Positions 1 through 5,402 of a stretch of DNA of 6,340 bases are shown one piece after another. Below the pieces are notes generated by a model. It searched no databases. It was not told where the DNA came from and saw nothing but the letters and a program-made list of their open reading frames with translations. Source of the DNA: Archaeoglobaceae archaeon (GTDB lineage Archaea > Halobacteriota > Archaeoglobi > Archaeoglobales > Archaeoglobaceae); the NCBI GenBank assembly GCA_027038095.1, contig JALVYA010000220.1, forward strand, positions 1 to 6,340. Direction: 5' to 3'. Both the position numbers and the translations under genes were made by a program. Positions within the stretch are counted from its first letter, which is position 1. Every line of letters begins with the position of its first letter.

Positions 1-17
1 TTTTCCTTTTTTCTTTT
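1..17 (+). terminator. Possible U-tract terminator of an upstream plus-strand gene
   Basis: The first 17 bases are an almost pure pyrimidine tract with runs of four, six and four T. Archaeal transcripts commonly end at such T-runs, so this could end a plus-strand gene lying before the window and converging on the MqnA-like gene. On the minus strand the tract is A-rich and would not stop the mqnA transcript. The rest of the gap to 79 is AT-rich and holds only a short direct repeat, CCTAATT at 31-37 and 40-46. Weak call, because the upstream gene is not visible. Confidence 0.25.
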
Positions 18-79
18 ACACTACTTTATTCCTAATTTACCTAATTACATTATTACCTGTCTGCTAACACTGCCTGCTC

Positions 80-844
80 CTATTCCGTAAATTCACATGA
101 CCGTATAAGGCCGTGAGCCTCACACATTTCACGAAATTCCTCGAGCCCCCTTCTCTCCTTTTTTCCAAGCCTGTATATGAGTATTTTGAAATACCTGCTC
201 AGAAACTCCGAAGGTAACCTGAACTGCCGTGAAGCGACATTTATCACCTCGTCGAACTTCCGCATACCCTCGCAGACAGCATTAATTATAGCTCTGTCAG
301 CAACTTCGGCAACGTCCTTTTTCTCCTTCAGAGATGCCGAAACGCCAAAGACCATTGGCAATCCCGTCAGGTCTTTCCACTCCTCCCCGAGATCCATAGC
401 AACTCTGTAAATTATCCTCGCCTTTATTGCCTCATCTCCTATAACTAAAGCCGAGTCGGCCTGTTTTAAAAGCTCCTCAGCCTTCGAGCTGTCTGATTGC
501 ACAATTCTTACTTTCATTCCTTTTTCGGCAGCAATTATTCTGAGCAGGTTTACGGAGGTCATGGTTTCGGACGTAACGGCGATGCTGTCTCCAACCTTTC
601 CGTTTTTCGACACGACCACGACGCTCAGCACCTCTCCGTTCGAAGCTATGCAGAATTCGTGAGAAACGAGCTTTTCGGTGTTGCTCAGGTAAAAATACGC
701 CGGGACGGGTGCGTAGTCTATTTCTCCAGAAAGCAGTCTGGACGCCATAATTCTTGGAGGACTCTCGATGACTTCAAAATCGCCTCTGAGAAAGTAGTAC
801 GGGAGAAAGTTGTTCACGAGACCGAATTTGCCAACTCTGATCAT
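80..844 (-). CDS. mqnA: MqnA/MqnD-family menaquinone biosynthesis protein, probable chorismate dehydratase
   Basis: MqnA removes water from chorismate to give 3-[(1-carboxyvinyl)oxy]benzoate, the first step of the futalosine route to menaquinone, in the cytosol. The 254-residue protein has the family's periplasmic-binding-protein-like fold signatures in order: an N-terminal Asn-rich loop with the Asn pair 11-12 before Leu-Pro-Tyr-Tyr, a GEID-type motif at 40-43, the Ser-x-Gly-x-Val-x-Ser motif at 68-74, Thr-Ser-Val at 96-98 before a helix, Val-Ile-Gly-Asp-Glu at 134-138, and Asp-Leu-Gly-Glu-Glu-Trp then Thr-Gly-Leu-Pro at 151-163. The last is very typical of MqnA. Length is slightly below the usual 270-290, with no sign of truncation. 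The start follows a strong AGGTGAT ribosome site, and no in-frame alternative start lies nearby. It is the last gene of the truD cluster seen here, 57 bases after the DUF371 gene. No other futalosine-pathway gene is in view. MqnD, a paralogue in the same superfamily, is the main alternative. Confidence 0.8.
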   Translation of the reverse strand: MIRVGKFGLVNNFLPYYFLRGDFEVIESPPRIMASRLLSGEIDYAPVPAYFYLSNTEKLVSHEFCIASNGEVLSVVVVSKNGKVGDSIAVTSETMTSVNLLRIIAAEKGMKVRIVQSDSSKAEELLKQADSALVIGDEAIKARIIYRVAMDLGEEWKDLTGLPMVFGVSASLKEKKDVAEVADRAIINAVCEGMRKFDEVINVASRQFRLPSEFLSRYFKILIYRLGKKERRGLEEFREMCEAHGLIRSCEFTE

Positions 845-847
845 CCC

Positions 848-854
848 ATCACCT
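848..854 (-). promoter_or_regulatory. Strong Shine-Dalgarno site of the MqnA-like gene
   Basis: Read on the minus strand this is AGGTGAT, a full match to the complement of the archaeal 16S rRNA 3' end, three bases before the ATG at 844. It fixes the start codon and indicates translation from a leadered message, in keeping with an internal operon position. The first genes of neighbouring units lack such a site. Confidence 0.7.
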
Positions 855-901
855 GCAGGGCTTCACTGTCAGAATAGAAAAGAGTTCCCTGCCAACCTTT
901 T

Positions 902-1336
902 TCACACGCGGGTTGATTTACCGGGAATTTCTATGACAAAAAGAAGCTCGGCTTTATCCCTCAGCAGTTTCACGAATTCTCTGTTCAGGTCTGCTGCTGC
1001 TTTGTCTGCTCTCACCGCAAGCGTTCTGCCACACGTGTAACTGCTCTTTCTTACGACTATGTCCGCTGGATGCTTGAAACTCAGCCTGCTGTCACCAAAC
1101 GCCGTAATTTTCTCCTTTAATCCGTATTCAGGCAGCTCAAGCGTTATTGTTACGGGTTCCGGTAACGAGAGGTACCCCTTTATTTCCTGTGGAATTTCTG
1201 AAATTCCAATTTCCGCGTTTATCCCGACAATACAGCTTCCTCTCGGAGTCAGATGACTTTCTTTTGTAATTTCAAGTGTAGTTTTGTGAGTTGCCCTTAC
1301 GTTTGGATGGCCTTCAGCTCTTATCACGAACTTCAT
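902..1336 (-). CDS. DUF371 family conserved archaeal protein
   Basis: This 144-residue protein matches the DUF371 family, which is conserved in archaea and has no established function. Visible family marks are Gly-His-Pro-Asn at 9-12, the Ala-Thr-His-Lys-Thr-Thr-Leu-Glu-Ile-Thr stretch at 15-24, Thr-Pro-Arg-Gly at 30-33 followed by Cys35, and a C-terminal block with Asp-Ile-Val-Val-Arg-Lys-Ser at 92-98 and Arg-Thr-Leu-Ala-Val-Arg-Ala-Asp-Lys-Ala-Ala at 104-114. It has no membrane segment or signal peptide and is probably a cytosolic beta-rich protein. I chose the ATG at 1336 because the family begins there. An in-frame ATG at 1432 would add 32 residues that only mirror the overlapping DUF1284 gene. 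The gene overlaps the DUF1284 gene by 23 bases, with GGAGAG 12 bases before its ATG, so translation is probably coupled. Confidence 0.9.
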   Translation of the reverse strand: MKFVIRAEGHPNVRATHKTTLEITKESHLTPRGSCIVGINAEIGISEIPQEIKGYLSLPEPVTITLELPEYGLKEKITAFGDSRLSFKHPADIVVRKSSYTCGRTLAVRADKAAADLNREFVKLLRDKAELLFVIEIPGKSTRV

Positions 1337-1703
1337 TGTGACACACTTCTCTCCAGTCGCAGTTTTTGCAGGCTTTTTCCACCCACTCGTCGATAACTTC
1401 CGGAAGCTTTTCCTCAATCTCCCTCCAAGCAATCGTTTCTCCCGGATTTACTTTCAGCAGAGTCGTTGCCAGAGAGTCGAGGTATCTTATCTCCTCGTCC
1501 GCTCCCTCCCTGTACTCGCACCTTCCTTCAACCATATAGGGGCAGTGGTTGCACACATCGTCTGCTCCTTCAACAACCAGAATTCCCTCCTCTTTTGCAA
1601 GGCTGACAACCCTTTCAAGGTTTTCCACGAACTCGCGGTCGTAACCTTCCCCTCTGTAAAACTGCAGACATATCAGGTGATGCCCTCTGAGTTTTACACT
1701 CAT
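1314..1703 (-). CDS. DUF1284 family Cys-rich protein, possible Fe-S or zinc protein
   Basis: The 129-residue protein starts with the DUF1284 hallmark Leu-Arg-Gly-His-His-Leu-Ile-Cys at 5-12, followed by Tyr-Arg-Gly-Glu-Gly-Tyr at 16-21. Seven cysteines follow a patterned layout: Cys12; Cys51, Cys54 (CxxC) and Cys62 in the middle; and Cys112, Cys115 (CxxC) and Cys121 near the C terminus. This resembles a ferredoxin-like or zinc-binding arrangement. The family is often described as a putative iron-sulfur protein, but I know of no proven activity. It has no signal peptide or membrane helix, so it is probably cytosolic. It lies between truD and the DUF371 gene, overlapping the latter by 23 bases. 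A possible A/T box 26 bases upstream of its ATG suggests it can also be transcribed on its own. Family assignment is firm; cofactor is inference. Confidence 0.88.
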   Translation of the reverse strand: MSVKLRGHHLICLQFYRGEGYDREFVENLERVVSLAKEEGILVVEGADDVCNHCPYMVEGRCEYREGADEEIRYLDSLATTLLKVNPGETIAWREIEEKLPEVIDEWVEKACKNCDWREVCHNEVRDKS

Positions 1704-1725
1704 AACGCTGGATTGCTGACGCTCC

Positions 1726-1740
1726 TTTTATTTCTTTTCA
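1726..1740 (-). promoter_or_regulatory. Possible internal TATA/BRE promoter of the DUF1284-DUF371-mqnA part
   Basis: On the minus strand the spacer reads TGAAAAGAAATAAAA. The AAATAAAA box is centred about 26 bases before the ATG at 1703, the distance expected for a leaderless archaeal transcript. A GGAG just after it lies 18 bases from the ATG, too far to act as a ribosome site. The box is degenerate, so this is tentative; transcription from truD is equally possible. Confidence 0.35.
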
Positions 1741-1768
1741 GTTGAGCACTGAGGGTTGGTGGTTGGTG

Positions 1769-3058
1769 TCACACCAGAACTGTTTTCGTGAATTCCCTCA
1801 GCAGAACGGTTGCGTAACTGCCCTTTGGCAGTGAAAACCTGAACTTCACACCGTGTTTTGCTTCTTCAAAGTGAAAGTTCGAGAACGGAAGCTCAGCCAG
1901 CCTGTAGCCACCCCTCGATGTGAATTCCCTGTGTTCGTGCCTGAAGTCCTCCAGACTTACGCCATCCTCTCCCAGTATTTCCTTCACGACCTCACCCGTC
2001 CAGCCCCTCAGTTCGCTCTCGTATCCGGGTAGCGGTAAGGCGAGAGAACACCTTCCGACGTTTATTAAAAACTCCGCCCTTTTCCTCCTCCACTCCACCG
2101 GGTAGTAATCATCTCTCAAAGAGTAAATCAAACCCTTTTCGAATTTTTCCGGATGGAAGAAACCGACAGTGTCGTCGCTCTCCACGCTTTTCAGCGTTCC
2201 AAACTCCCTTAACCTCTCACTCAGAACCCTGTTGAAAACGTACGACTGATACGCGTGAATGAACATGAGCTTGAGGTTTTTCGGAAGCATCAGCATTGCC
2301 TGTTCTTCACTTTTCCCCTCTCTGAGAGCCTGCAGCAGAATTCTCTCGTATCTGAGGTACGGCGGAAATTCCCTCAGCCCTGTTACGGGGTTTCTGCTTT
2401 CCCAGAGCTCCTCCCTTATCTTTCTGACTTCTGGATTTTCACCTTCAAAAGGCATTGCCACGTATATCCAGAATGCTTCTTCATAGTTTCTCCTGAGCAG
2501 CTCCAGACCGACCCTGTGGGTTATGAACCTCATCGTGCCGAACCTCTGAAGTCCAAAGAAGTTCGGACACCCTCTTTCCTCCAGCTCTTTTAGAGTTGTC
2601 TCAATAAGCTCCTCGTCGTAAAGTGCTTCACTGACCGTAATTTCGAAGTGGTTTCCCAGCAAATCTCCCAGACCTATCCTGTTCTTCGATTTTCCCAGAA
2701 CTTCTATTTCCACGTCCTTTATTCTCAGGTTTCTCAGTTTTTCAACCTGTTTTTCGTTCAAACCGTAAATGCTGAAGTACTGGATACTCAGCGACCTTTT
2801 ATCCTTTGTTCCCGCGTATTCGATCCTTTTCTGGCTGATCCCGAGCTTCTTCGCTATTACCCTCACGAGGTTCATCGTGTCCCAGTTAACCTTCTTAACC
2901 CTGATTACCGTAAAGTTACCGTCATCGCTGAGCCTGAACTTTCCGACTTCCTCAACCACGAAGTTTTCAGGCACGTTTTTCACGCTGCCCCCGATTCCGG
3001 GAGTTGTGCTGGCGTACACTTCAATACCAGCACTTCTTTCAAGGTCGCTAACGTTCAT
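1769..3058 (-). CDS. truD: tRNA pseudouridine(13) synthase TruD
   Basis: TruD converts uridine 13 of certain tRNAs to pseudouridine in the cytosol and needs no cofactor; archaeal and eukaryotic (Pus7) relatives can accept further sites. The 429-residue protein is full length for the archaeal branch. The N-terminal Phe-Val-Val-Glu-Glu at 33-37 is typical. The catalytic motif is Tyr-Ala-Gly-Thr-Lys-Asp-Lys at 81-87, with Asp86 as expected nucleophile. Asn-Phe-Phe-Gly-Leu-Gln-Arg-Phe-Gly at 166-174 is the second family signature. Ala-Tyr-Gln-Ser-Tyr-Val-Phe-Asn and the C-terminal Phe-Ser-Leu-Pro-Lys-Gly-Ser-Tyr-Ala-Thr are also typical. The start at 3058 fits the family N terminus. No ribosome site precedes it, while an A/T box lies about 30 bases upstream, so a near-leaderless message is likely. 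It is the first gene of the minus-strand cluster and is divergent from the repeat-protein gene. Confidence 0.97.
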   Translation of the reverse strand: MNVSDLERSAGIEVYASTTPGIGGSVKNVPENFVVEEVGKFRLSDDGNFTVIRVKKVNWDTMNLVRVIAKKLGISQKRIEYAGTKDKRSLSIQYFSIYGLNEKQVEKLRNLRIKDVEIEVLGKSKNRIGLGDLLGNHFEITVSEALYDEELIETTLKELEERGCPNFFGLQRFGTMRFITHRVGLELLRRNYEEAFWIYVAMPFEGENPEVRKIREELWESRNPVTGLREFPPYLRYERILLQALREGKSEEQAMLMLPKNLKLMFIHAYQSYVFNRVLSERLREFGTLKSVESDDTVGFFHPEKFEKGLIYSLRDDYYPVEWRRKRAEFLINVGRCSLALPLPGYESELRGWTGEVVKEILGEDGVSLEDFRHEHREFTSRGGYRLAELPFSNFHFEEAKHGVKFRFSLPKGSYATVLLREFTKTVLV

Positions 3059-3083
3059 GCAGGGTTAAGCCTGTATCAAACAC

Positions 3084-3096
3084 ATAAAATATTTAG
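3084..3096. promoter_or_regulatory. Shared palindromic A/T box between truD and the repeat-protein gene
   Basis: The 61-base spacer between two divergent genes holds one clear A/T box, centred on the self-complementary AAATATTT at 3087-3094. Its near edges lie 29 bases from the truD ATG and 26 bases from the repeat-protein ATG, the normal distance for archaeal TATA boxes of leaderless or nearly leaderless genes. Neither start has a good ribosome site. I infer that one box serves both directions, or that both initiation complexes compete for it. Upstream BRE elements are not obvious on either side. Confidence 0.5.
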
Positions 3097-3119
3097 CCTG
3101 TAAAAAACCTGATGCGGTC

Positions 3120-4079
3120 ATGAGAAGAGTGACTGCAGCGCTGGCGGCTACTGTACTTGCACTTCTGGCAATTGCTCTGTACGTAGCATACAGGTTTGGA
3201 TTGATTTTTCTCGTCAGACTGACGCTGGGTGTGGGATTTGCACTGCTGACGCTCCTGCTGGCTGTGATGGCGGGAATACTGATTTACGCAAAATCGAAGT
3301 ACACTCTGCCCGTCATTTTTTACGCGTTACTCGCAATCTACGCAGTTTATAACTGCTATTTCTGGCATCCACTGAGGGTTGCTCTCGTGATTGTCGTTTA
3401 CGCAATCTCTTTCGCGTTTGGTCTGTGGTGGATTTCAGAACCCGACATGGGTTTGCTGGAAAGAATGAGGAGTGCTGAGTCTCTTGAAAAAGCTGGAAAG
3501 TACAGGGTTGCCGCTCGAAAGTACGAAAAAAGCGGGGAATACGAGAAAGCAGCGAAGTGTTACGTGAAGGCTGGACTCAGGGAAAGTGCCGCGTGGTGCT
3601 ATGAAAAGTGCGGAAAAGAGGCTGAGGCTGCCAGACTTTACGAGGAAATTGCCGGGGAAAAAGGAGAGAGTTACTACTACAGGGAAGCGAGCGAGCACTA
3701 CAGGAAGGCTGGAAGAAAAAGCGACGCTGCAAGGTGTCTGGCAAAGTATGCGGAGGAGGAGCCGTGGTACTGGGAGGACGTGGCAAAGCTTTACGAGGAG
3801 TGCGGAGATCGGGAGAAAGCTGTGGAATGCTGGAAAAAGGCACTGGAGTACTACAGAAAAGAGGCTGAGGAGGAGGGCGTGTTCTGGGAGGATGTGGCAA
3901 AGATACAGGAGAGGCTGGGTGAGCGGGACAACGCCAGAAAGAGCTGGGAGAAATACCTGGAATACTGCATTAAAGAGGCTGAAAAGGATAAAACGTGGTG
4001 GAAGCACGTGGCAGAAGCTCACGAAAGGCTCGGAGAAAAAGAGAAAGCTGAAGAGGCGTGGAAAAAGTATAAAAGCTGA
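3120..4079 (+). CDS. Membrane-anchored TPR-like helical repeat protein
   Basis: The 319-residue protein begins with four predicted membrane helices (about 4-27, 29-56, 62-82 and 85-105), then a soluble, charged, all-helical part. By the positive-inside rule (Arg2-Arg3, Lys58 and Lys60 inside) both ends should be cytosolic. Residues 124-175 form four tandem 13-residue units beginning Lys-Ala/Ser/Cys-Gly with Ala-Ala at positions 8-9 of most units and an aromatic at position 12; a fifth starts at 196. From 216 there are three units with an exact 38-residue step, marked by Trp218, Trp256 and Trp294, each with Val-Ala three residues later and Gly-Asp/Glu before Lys-Ala or Asn-Ala. The pattern is TPR/SNAP-like, so a scaffold or protein-binding role is likely, but the partner is unknown. 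It has no catalytic motif. It starts six bases after the GCGGTC stretch with no ribosome site, and converges on the CDF gene with one base between stop codons. Confidence 0.85.
   Translation: MRRVTAALAATVLALLAIALYVAYRFGLIFLVRLTLGVGFALLTLLLAVMAGILIYAKSKYTLPVIFYALLAIYAVYNCYFWHPLRVALVIVVYAISFAFGLWWISEPDMGLLERMRSAESLEKAGKYRVAARKYEKSGEYEKAAKCYVKAGLRESAAWCYEKCGKEAEAARLYEEIAGEKGESYYYREASEHYRKAGRKSDAARCLAKYAEEEPWYWEDVAKLYEECGDREKAVECWKKALEYYRKEAEEEGVFWEDVAKIQERLGERDNARKSWEKYLEYCIKEAEKDKTWWKHVAEAHERLGEKEKAEEAWKKYKS
3489..3644 (+). repeat. Four tandem 39-base (13-residue) coding repeats
   Basis: Units begin at residues 124, 137, 150 and 163 of the repeat protein, exactly 13 codons apart, with consensus Lys-x-Gly-x-x-x-x-Ala-Ala-x-x-Tyr-Glu. 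The DNA has diverged more than the protein, so the repeats are old and kept by selection on the protein. Thirteen residues suit one helix plus a turn, half the size of a short TPR-like hairpin. Confidence 0.75.
3765..4076 (+). repeat. Three 114-base (38-residue) coding repeats, the last shortened
   Basis: Units cover residues 216-253, 254-291 and 292-319. Each has Trp-x-x-Val-Ala near its start, Leu or Cys-Gly-Asp/Glu in the middle, Trp-Lys/Glu-Lys about 20 residues after the first Trp, and a long charged helix ending in Glu-Ala-Glu. Trp218, Trp256 and Trp294 are exactly 38 apart. The third unit ends at the stop codon after the second helix. Confidence 0.8.
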
Positions 4080-4080
4080 T

Positions 4081-4932
4081 TTACACAGCTGCAGCTGATC
4101 TGCTGATCTCACACTGTTCGTTGCTGCACGAGCACTCGACCTGCAGCGTCGTGTGGTTTATTCCCTTTTCTCTCAGCAATTTCTCTATTTTCCGTCTCAC
4201 TTCGTCCGCCTCTCTGAGAGAAATGCTGCAGTCGAGCATTACGTGACACTCAAAGTGCACGTTGAACTCATCTATCTGCCAGGCGTGAACGTGGTGAACG
4301 TCTTTAACTCCGGGAACGTTTTTTATAGCTGACGTGAGTTTCTCTACATCTATGCTTTCGGGGGAGAACTGCATGAGTATTTTAATGCTCTTTACACATA
4401 TCTTCGTGCTGTGAACCAGCATCTGTATCGCTATGGCAGCAGCTATAACAGCGTCAATCCAGTAGTATCCGAGTGAAACTGCGAACCCGGCAAACACTAT
4501 GAGCGTGGAAAAAGCCGCATCTATCAGGAGATGAAGTCTAACCGCTCTTGCGTTTAAGCTCTCATCCCTTCTGAGCGACAGGTACCCGATGGAGTTCAGG
4601 GGCACGGCCATGCCCGCTGCCGTTATCATGTACGAGCCTGCTGGTCTGGAAACTCTGATTCTCGTCAGTATGCTGACAGATGCAAATGCGATAATTCCCG
4701 CGTTCAGAAGAGCTGAGAGAATTTCTGCCCTCAGGTAACCGTAACTCCTCCTCTGATTGGGTTTTAAACCCGAAAGGTAGGAAGAAAAAGCCGCAATGCT
4801 CAGGCATAAGAAGTCACAGGTGTTGTGCACAAACTCAGCAAAAAGGGCCGAGCTACCCGAGACTGTGTAAAAATAAAACATCAAAGATGCTATGAGTGCG
4901 TTTATAAAAGCAACAAAAATAAATTTTTTCAT
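4081..4932 (-). CDS. Cation diffusion facilitator (CDF) family metal exporter, probable zinc type
   Basis: CDF proteins export divalent metals such as zinc from the cytosol in exchange for protons, as membrane dimers. The 283-residue protein has the expected six membrane helices and a cytosolic C-terminal domain. The transport site is complete and zinc-like: His36-x-x-x-Asp40 in helix 2 and His134-x-x-x-Asp138 in helix 5. The loop motif Tyr-Gly-Tyr-Leu-Arg-Ala-Glu-Ile-Leu-Ser-Ala-Leu-Leu-Asn-Ala spans 64-78. The C-terminal domain (about 190-266) has Val-Pro-Gly-Val at 206-209, His-His-Val-His-Ala-Trp at 213-218 and His-Thr-Thr-Leu-Gln-Val-Glu at 260-266. An odd tail follows, with Cys267, Cys269 and Cys274. 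The ATG lies two bases after the stop of the CGGC gene with no ribosome site of its own, so coupled translation is likely. Metal specificity is inferred from motif only; iron, cobalt or cadmium is possible. Confidence 0.93.
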   Translation of the reverse strand: MKKFIFVAFINALIASLMFYFYTVSGSSALFAEFVHNTCDFLCLSIAAFSSYLSGLKPNQRRSYGYLRAEILSALLNAGIIAFASVSILTRIRVSRPAGSYMITAAGMAVPLNSIGYLSLRRDESLNARAVRLHLLIDAAFSTLIVFAGFAVSLGYYWIDAVIAAAIAIQMLVHSTKICVKSIKILMQFSPESIDVEKLTSAIKNVPGVKDVHHVHAWQIDEFNVHFECHVMLDCSISLREADEVRRKIEKLLREKGINHTTLQVECSCSNEQCEISRSAAAV

Positions 4933-4934
4933 GA

Positions 4935-5294
4935 TTACATTTCTGGAGGCTTCGTTCCAATAACAACCTGCTTTCCCGTTTCTTTCTCCACGTCCTTTGC
5001 AAGTTTTTCCAGATCCATCCTGCAGTATCCAGCTTTAACAGCTTTAACTATGCACGAGGCTATGAATACGATGTCGTATTCAACTCCTATCTGCTTCAGA
5101 ACGAGGTTCAGGTTGTTCAGTTTTGGAATTACAAGCCCGGGGCAACCCCCGCAGCTCGTCCACGCCACTATTTCCACTTCGTCAAACTCACCGAACTTTC
5201 CGGCTTTCAGAGAGAGGGCTTTGAAACACCTCGCGCATCCCATGCATATTCTGTCCCTTATCTTTTCGCAGCAGACCACGACTGCCCTGACCAT
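4935..5294 (-). CDS. CGGC-domain Cys-rich putative metal-binding protein
   Basis: This 119-residue protein fits the CGGC domain family, whose function is unproven. Nine cysteines are visible: Cys8 and Cys9 near the start, Cys17-x-x-Cys20-x-x-Cys23, the family-defining Cys48-Gly-Gly-Cys51-Pro, Cys81 after a hydrophobic strand, and Cys91. Such a set is well suited to bind a metal ion or an iron-sulfur cluster. No signal peptide or membrane helix is seen, so it should be cytosolic. It is the promoter-proximal gene of a two-gene unit with the CDF exporter, two bases away. I infer a role in sensing, buffering or handing over metal. A redox or Fe-S role is the alternative. The start at 5294 sits about 22 bases from a good A/T box and has no ribosome site, as for a leaderless gene. 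It is divergent from the TauE-like gene. Confidence 0.85.
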   Translation of the reverse strand: MVRAVVVCCEKIRDRICMGCARCFKALSLKAGKFGEFDEVEIVAWTSCGGCPGLVIPKLNNLNLVLKQIGVEYDIVFIASCIVKAVKAGYCRMDLEKLAKDVEKETGKQVVIGTKPPEM

Positions 5295-5310
5295 GGATAA
5301 TTTATGCTTA

Positions 5311-5326
5311 TTTTATATTTAACCTT
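5311..5326 (-). promoter_or_regulatory. TATA box and BRE of the CGGC-CDF operon
   Basis: On the minus strand this reads AAGGTTAAATATAAAA. The AAATATAAAA box is centred about 22 bases before the ATG at 5294, predicting a start of transcription at or next to the start codon. The purine-rich sequence before it fits a BRE. It is one of the clearest promoter-like signals in the window. Confidence 0.6.
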
Positions 5327-5333
5327 TTCTGCG

Positions 5334-5348
5334 GTTTAATGATTAAAC
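5334..5348. promoter_or_regulatory. 15-base perfect dyad, candidate operator between divergent genes
   Basis: GTTTAATGATTAAAC is a perfect inverted repeat with 7-base arms around one central G. It lies between the two divergent A/T boxes, 14 bases upstream of the CGGC box and 25 bases upstream of the TauE box. Position and symmetry suit a dimeric winged-helix regulator acting on one or both genes. The regulator is not in the window, and AT-rich dyads can arise by chance. Confidence 0.45.
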
Positions 5349-5364
5349 TAAAAACGATACATGC

Positions 5365-5380
5365 CAGAAAAGTATATATA
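5365..5380 (+). promoter_or_regulatory. TATA box and BRE of the TauE/SafE-like gene
   Basis: The sequence CAGAAAAGTATATATA joins an A-rich BRE-like stretch to an alternating TATATATA box centred about 27 bases before the ATG at 5403. That spacing predicts a leaderless or nearly leaderless message, in line with the poor ribosome site before the start codon. Confidence 0.65.
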
Positions 5381-5402
5381 TTCTACCGGATAGAGAAGTG
5401 AC

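Noticed and set aside
855..892. GCAGGG/CCCTGC inverted repeat just upstream of the MqnA-like gene's ribosome site
   Set aside because: Only a 6-bp stem with a 26-base loop and no extension on either side; expected by chance in a window of this size.
1337..1432. N-terminal extension of the DUF371 gene to the ATG at 1432
   Set aside because: The added 32 residues are another reading of the DUF1284 gene's end, and the family's conserved start is at the ATG at 1336.
1764..1774. GGTGTCACACC palindrome at the truD stop codon
   Set aside because: The hairpin loop would be one base, which cannot form, and half of it lies inside truD. Too short for a convincing operator.
3489..4076. CRISPR array or recent tandem duplication
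   Set aside because: The 39- and 114-base units are coding, diverged at the DNA level and have no spacers; they are old protein repeats.
3435..4112. Long minus-strand frame of 225 codons across the repeat-protein gene, and a 170-codon plus-strand frame at 3586-4098
   Set aside because: Both mirror the GA-rich repeat codons: one is a low-complexity Phe/Leu/Ser/Pro string, the other a Lys/Arg/Trp/Thr string. Neither has a family motif, and the frame encoding the membrane helices and repeats is clearly the real one.
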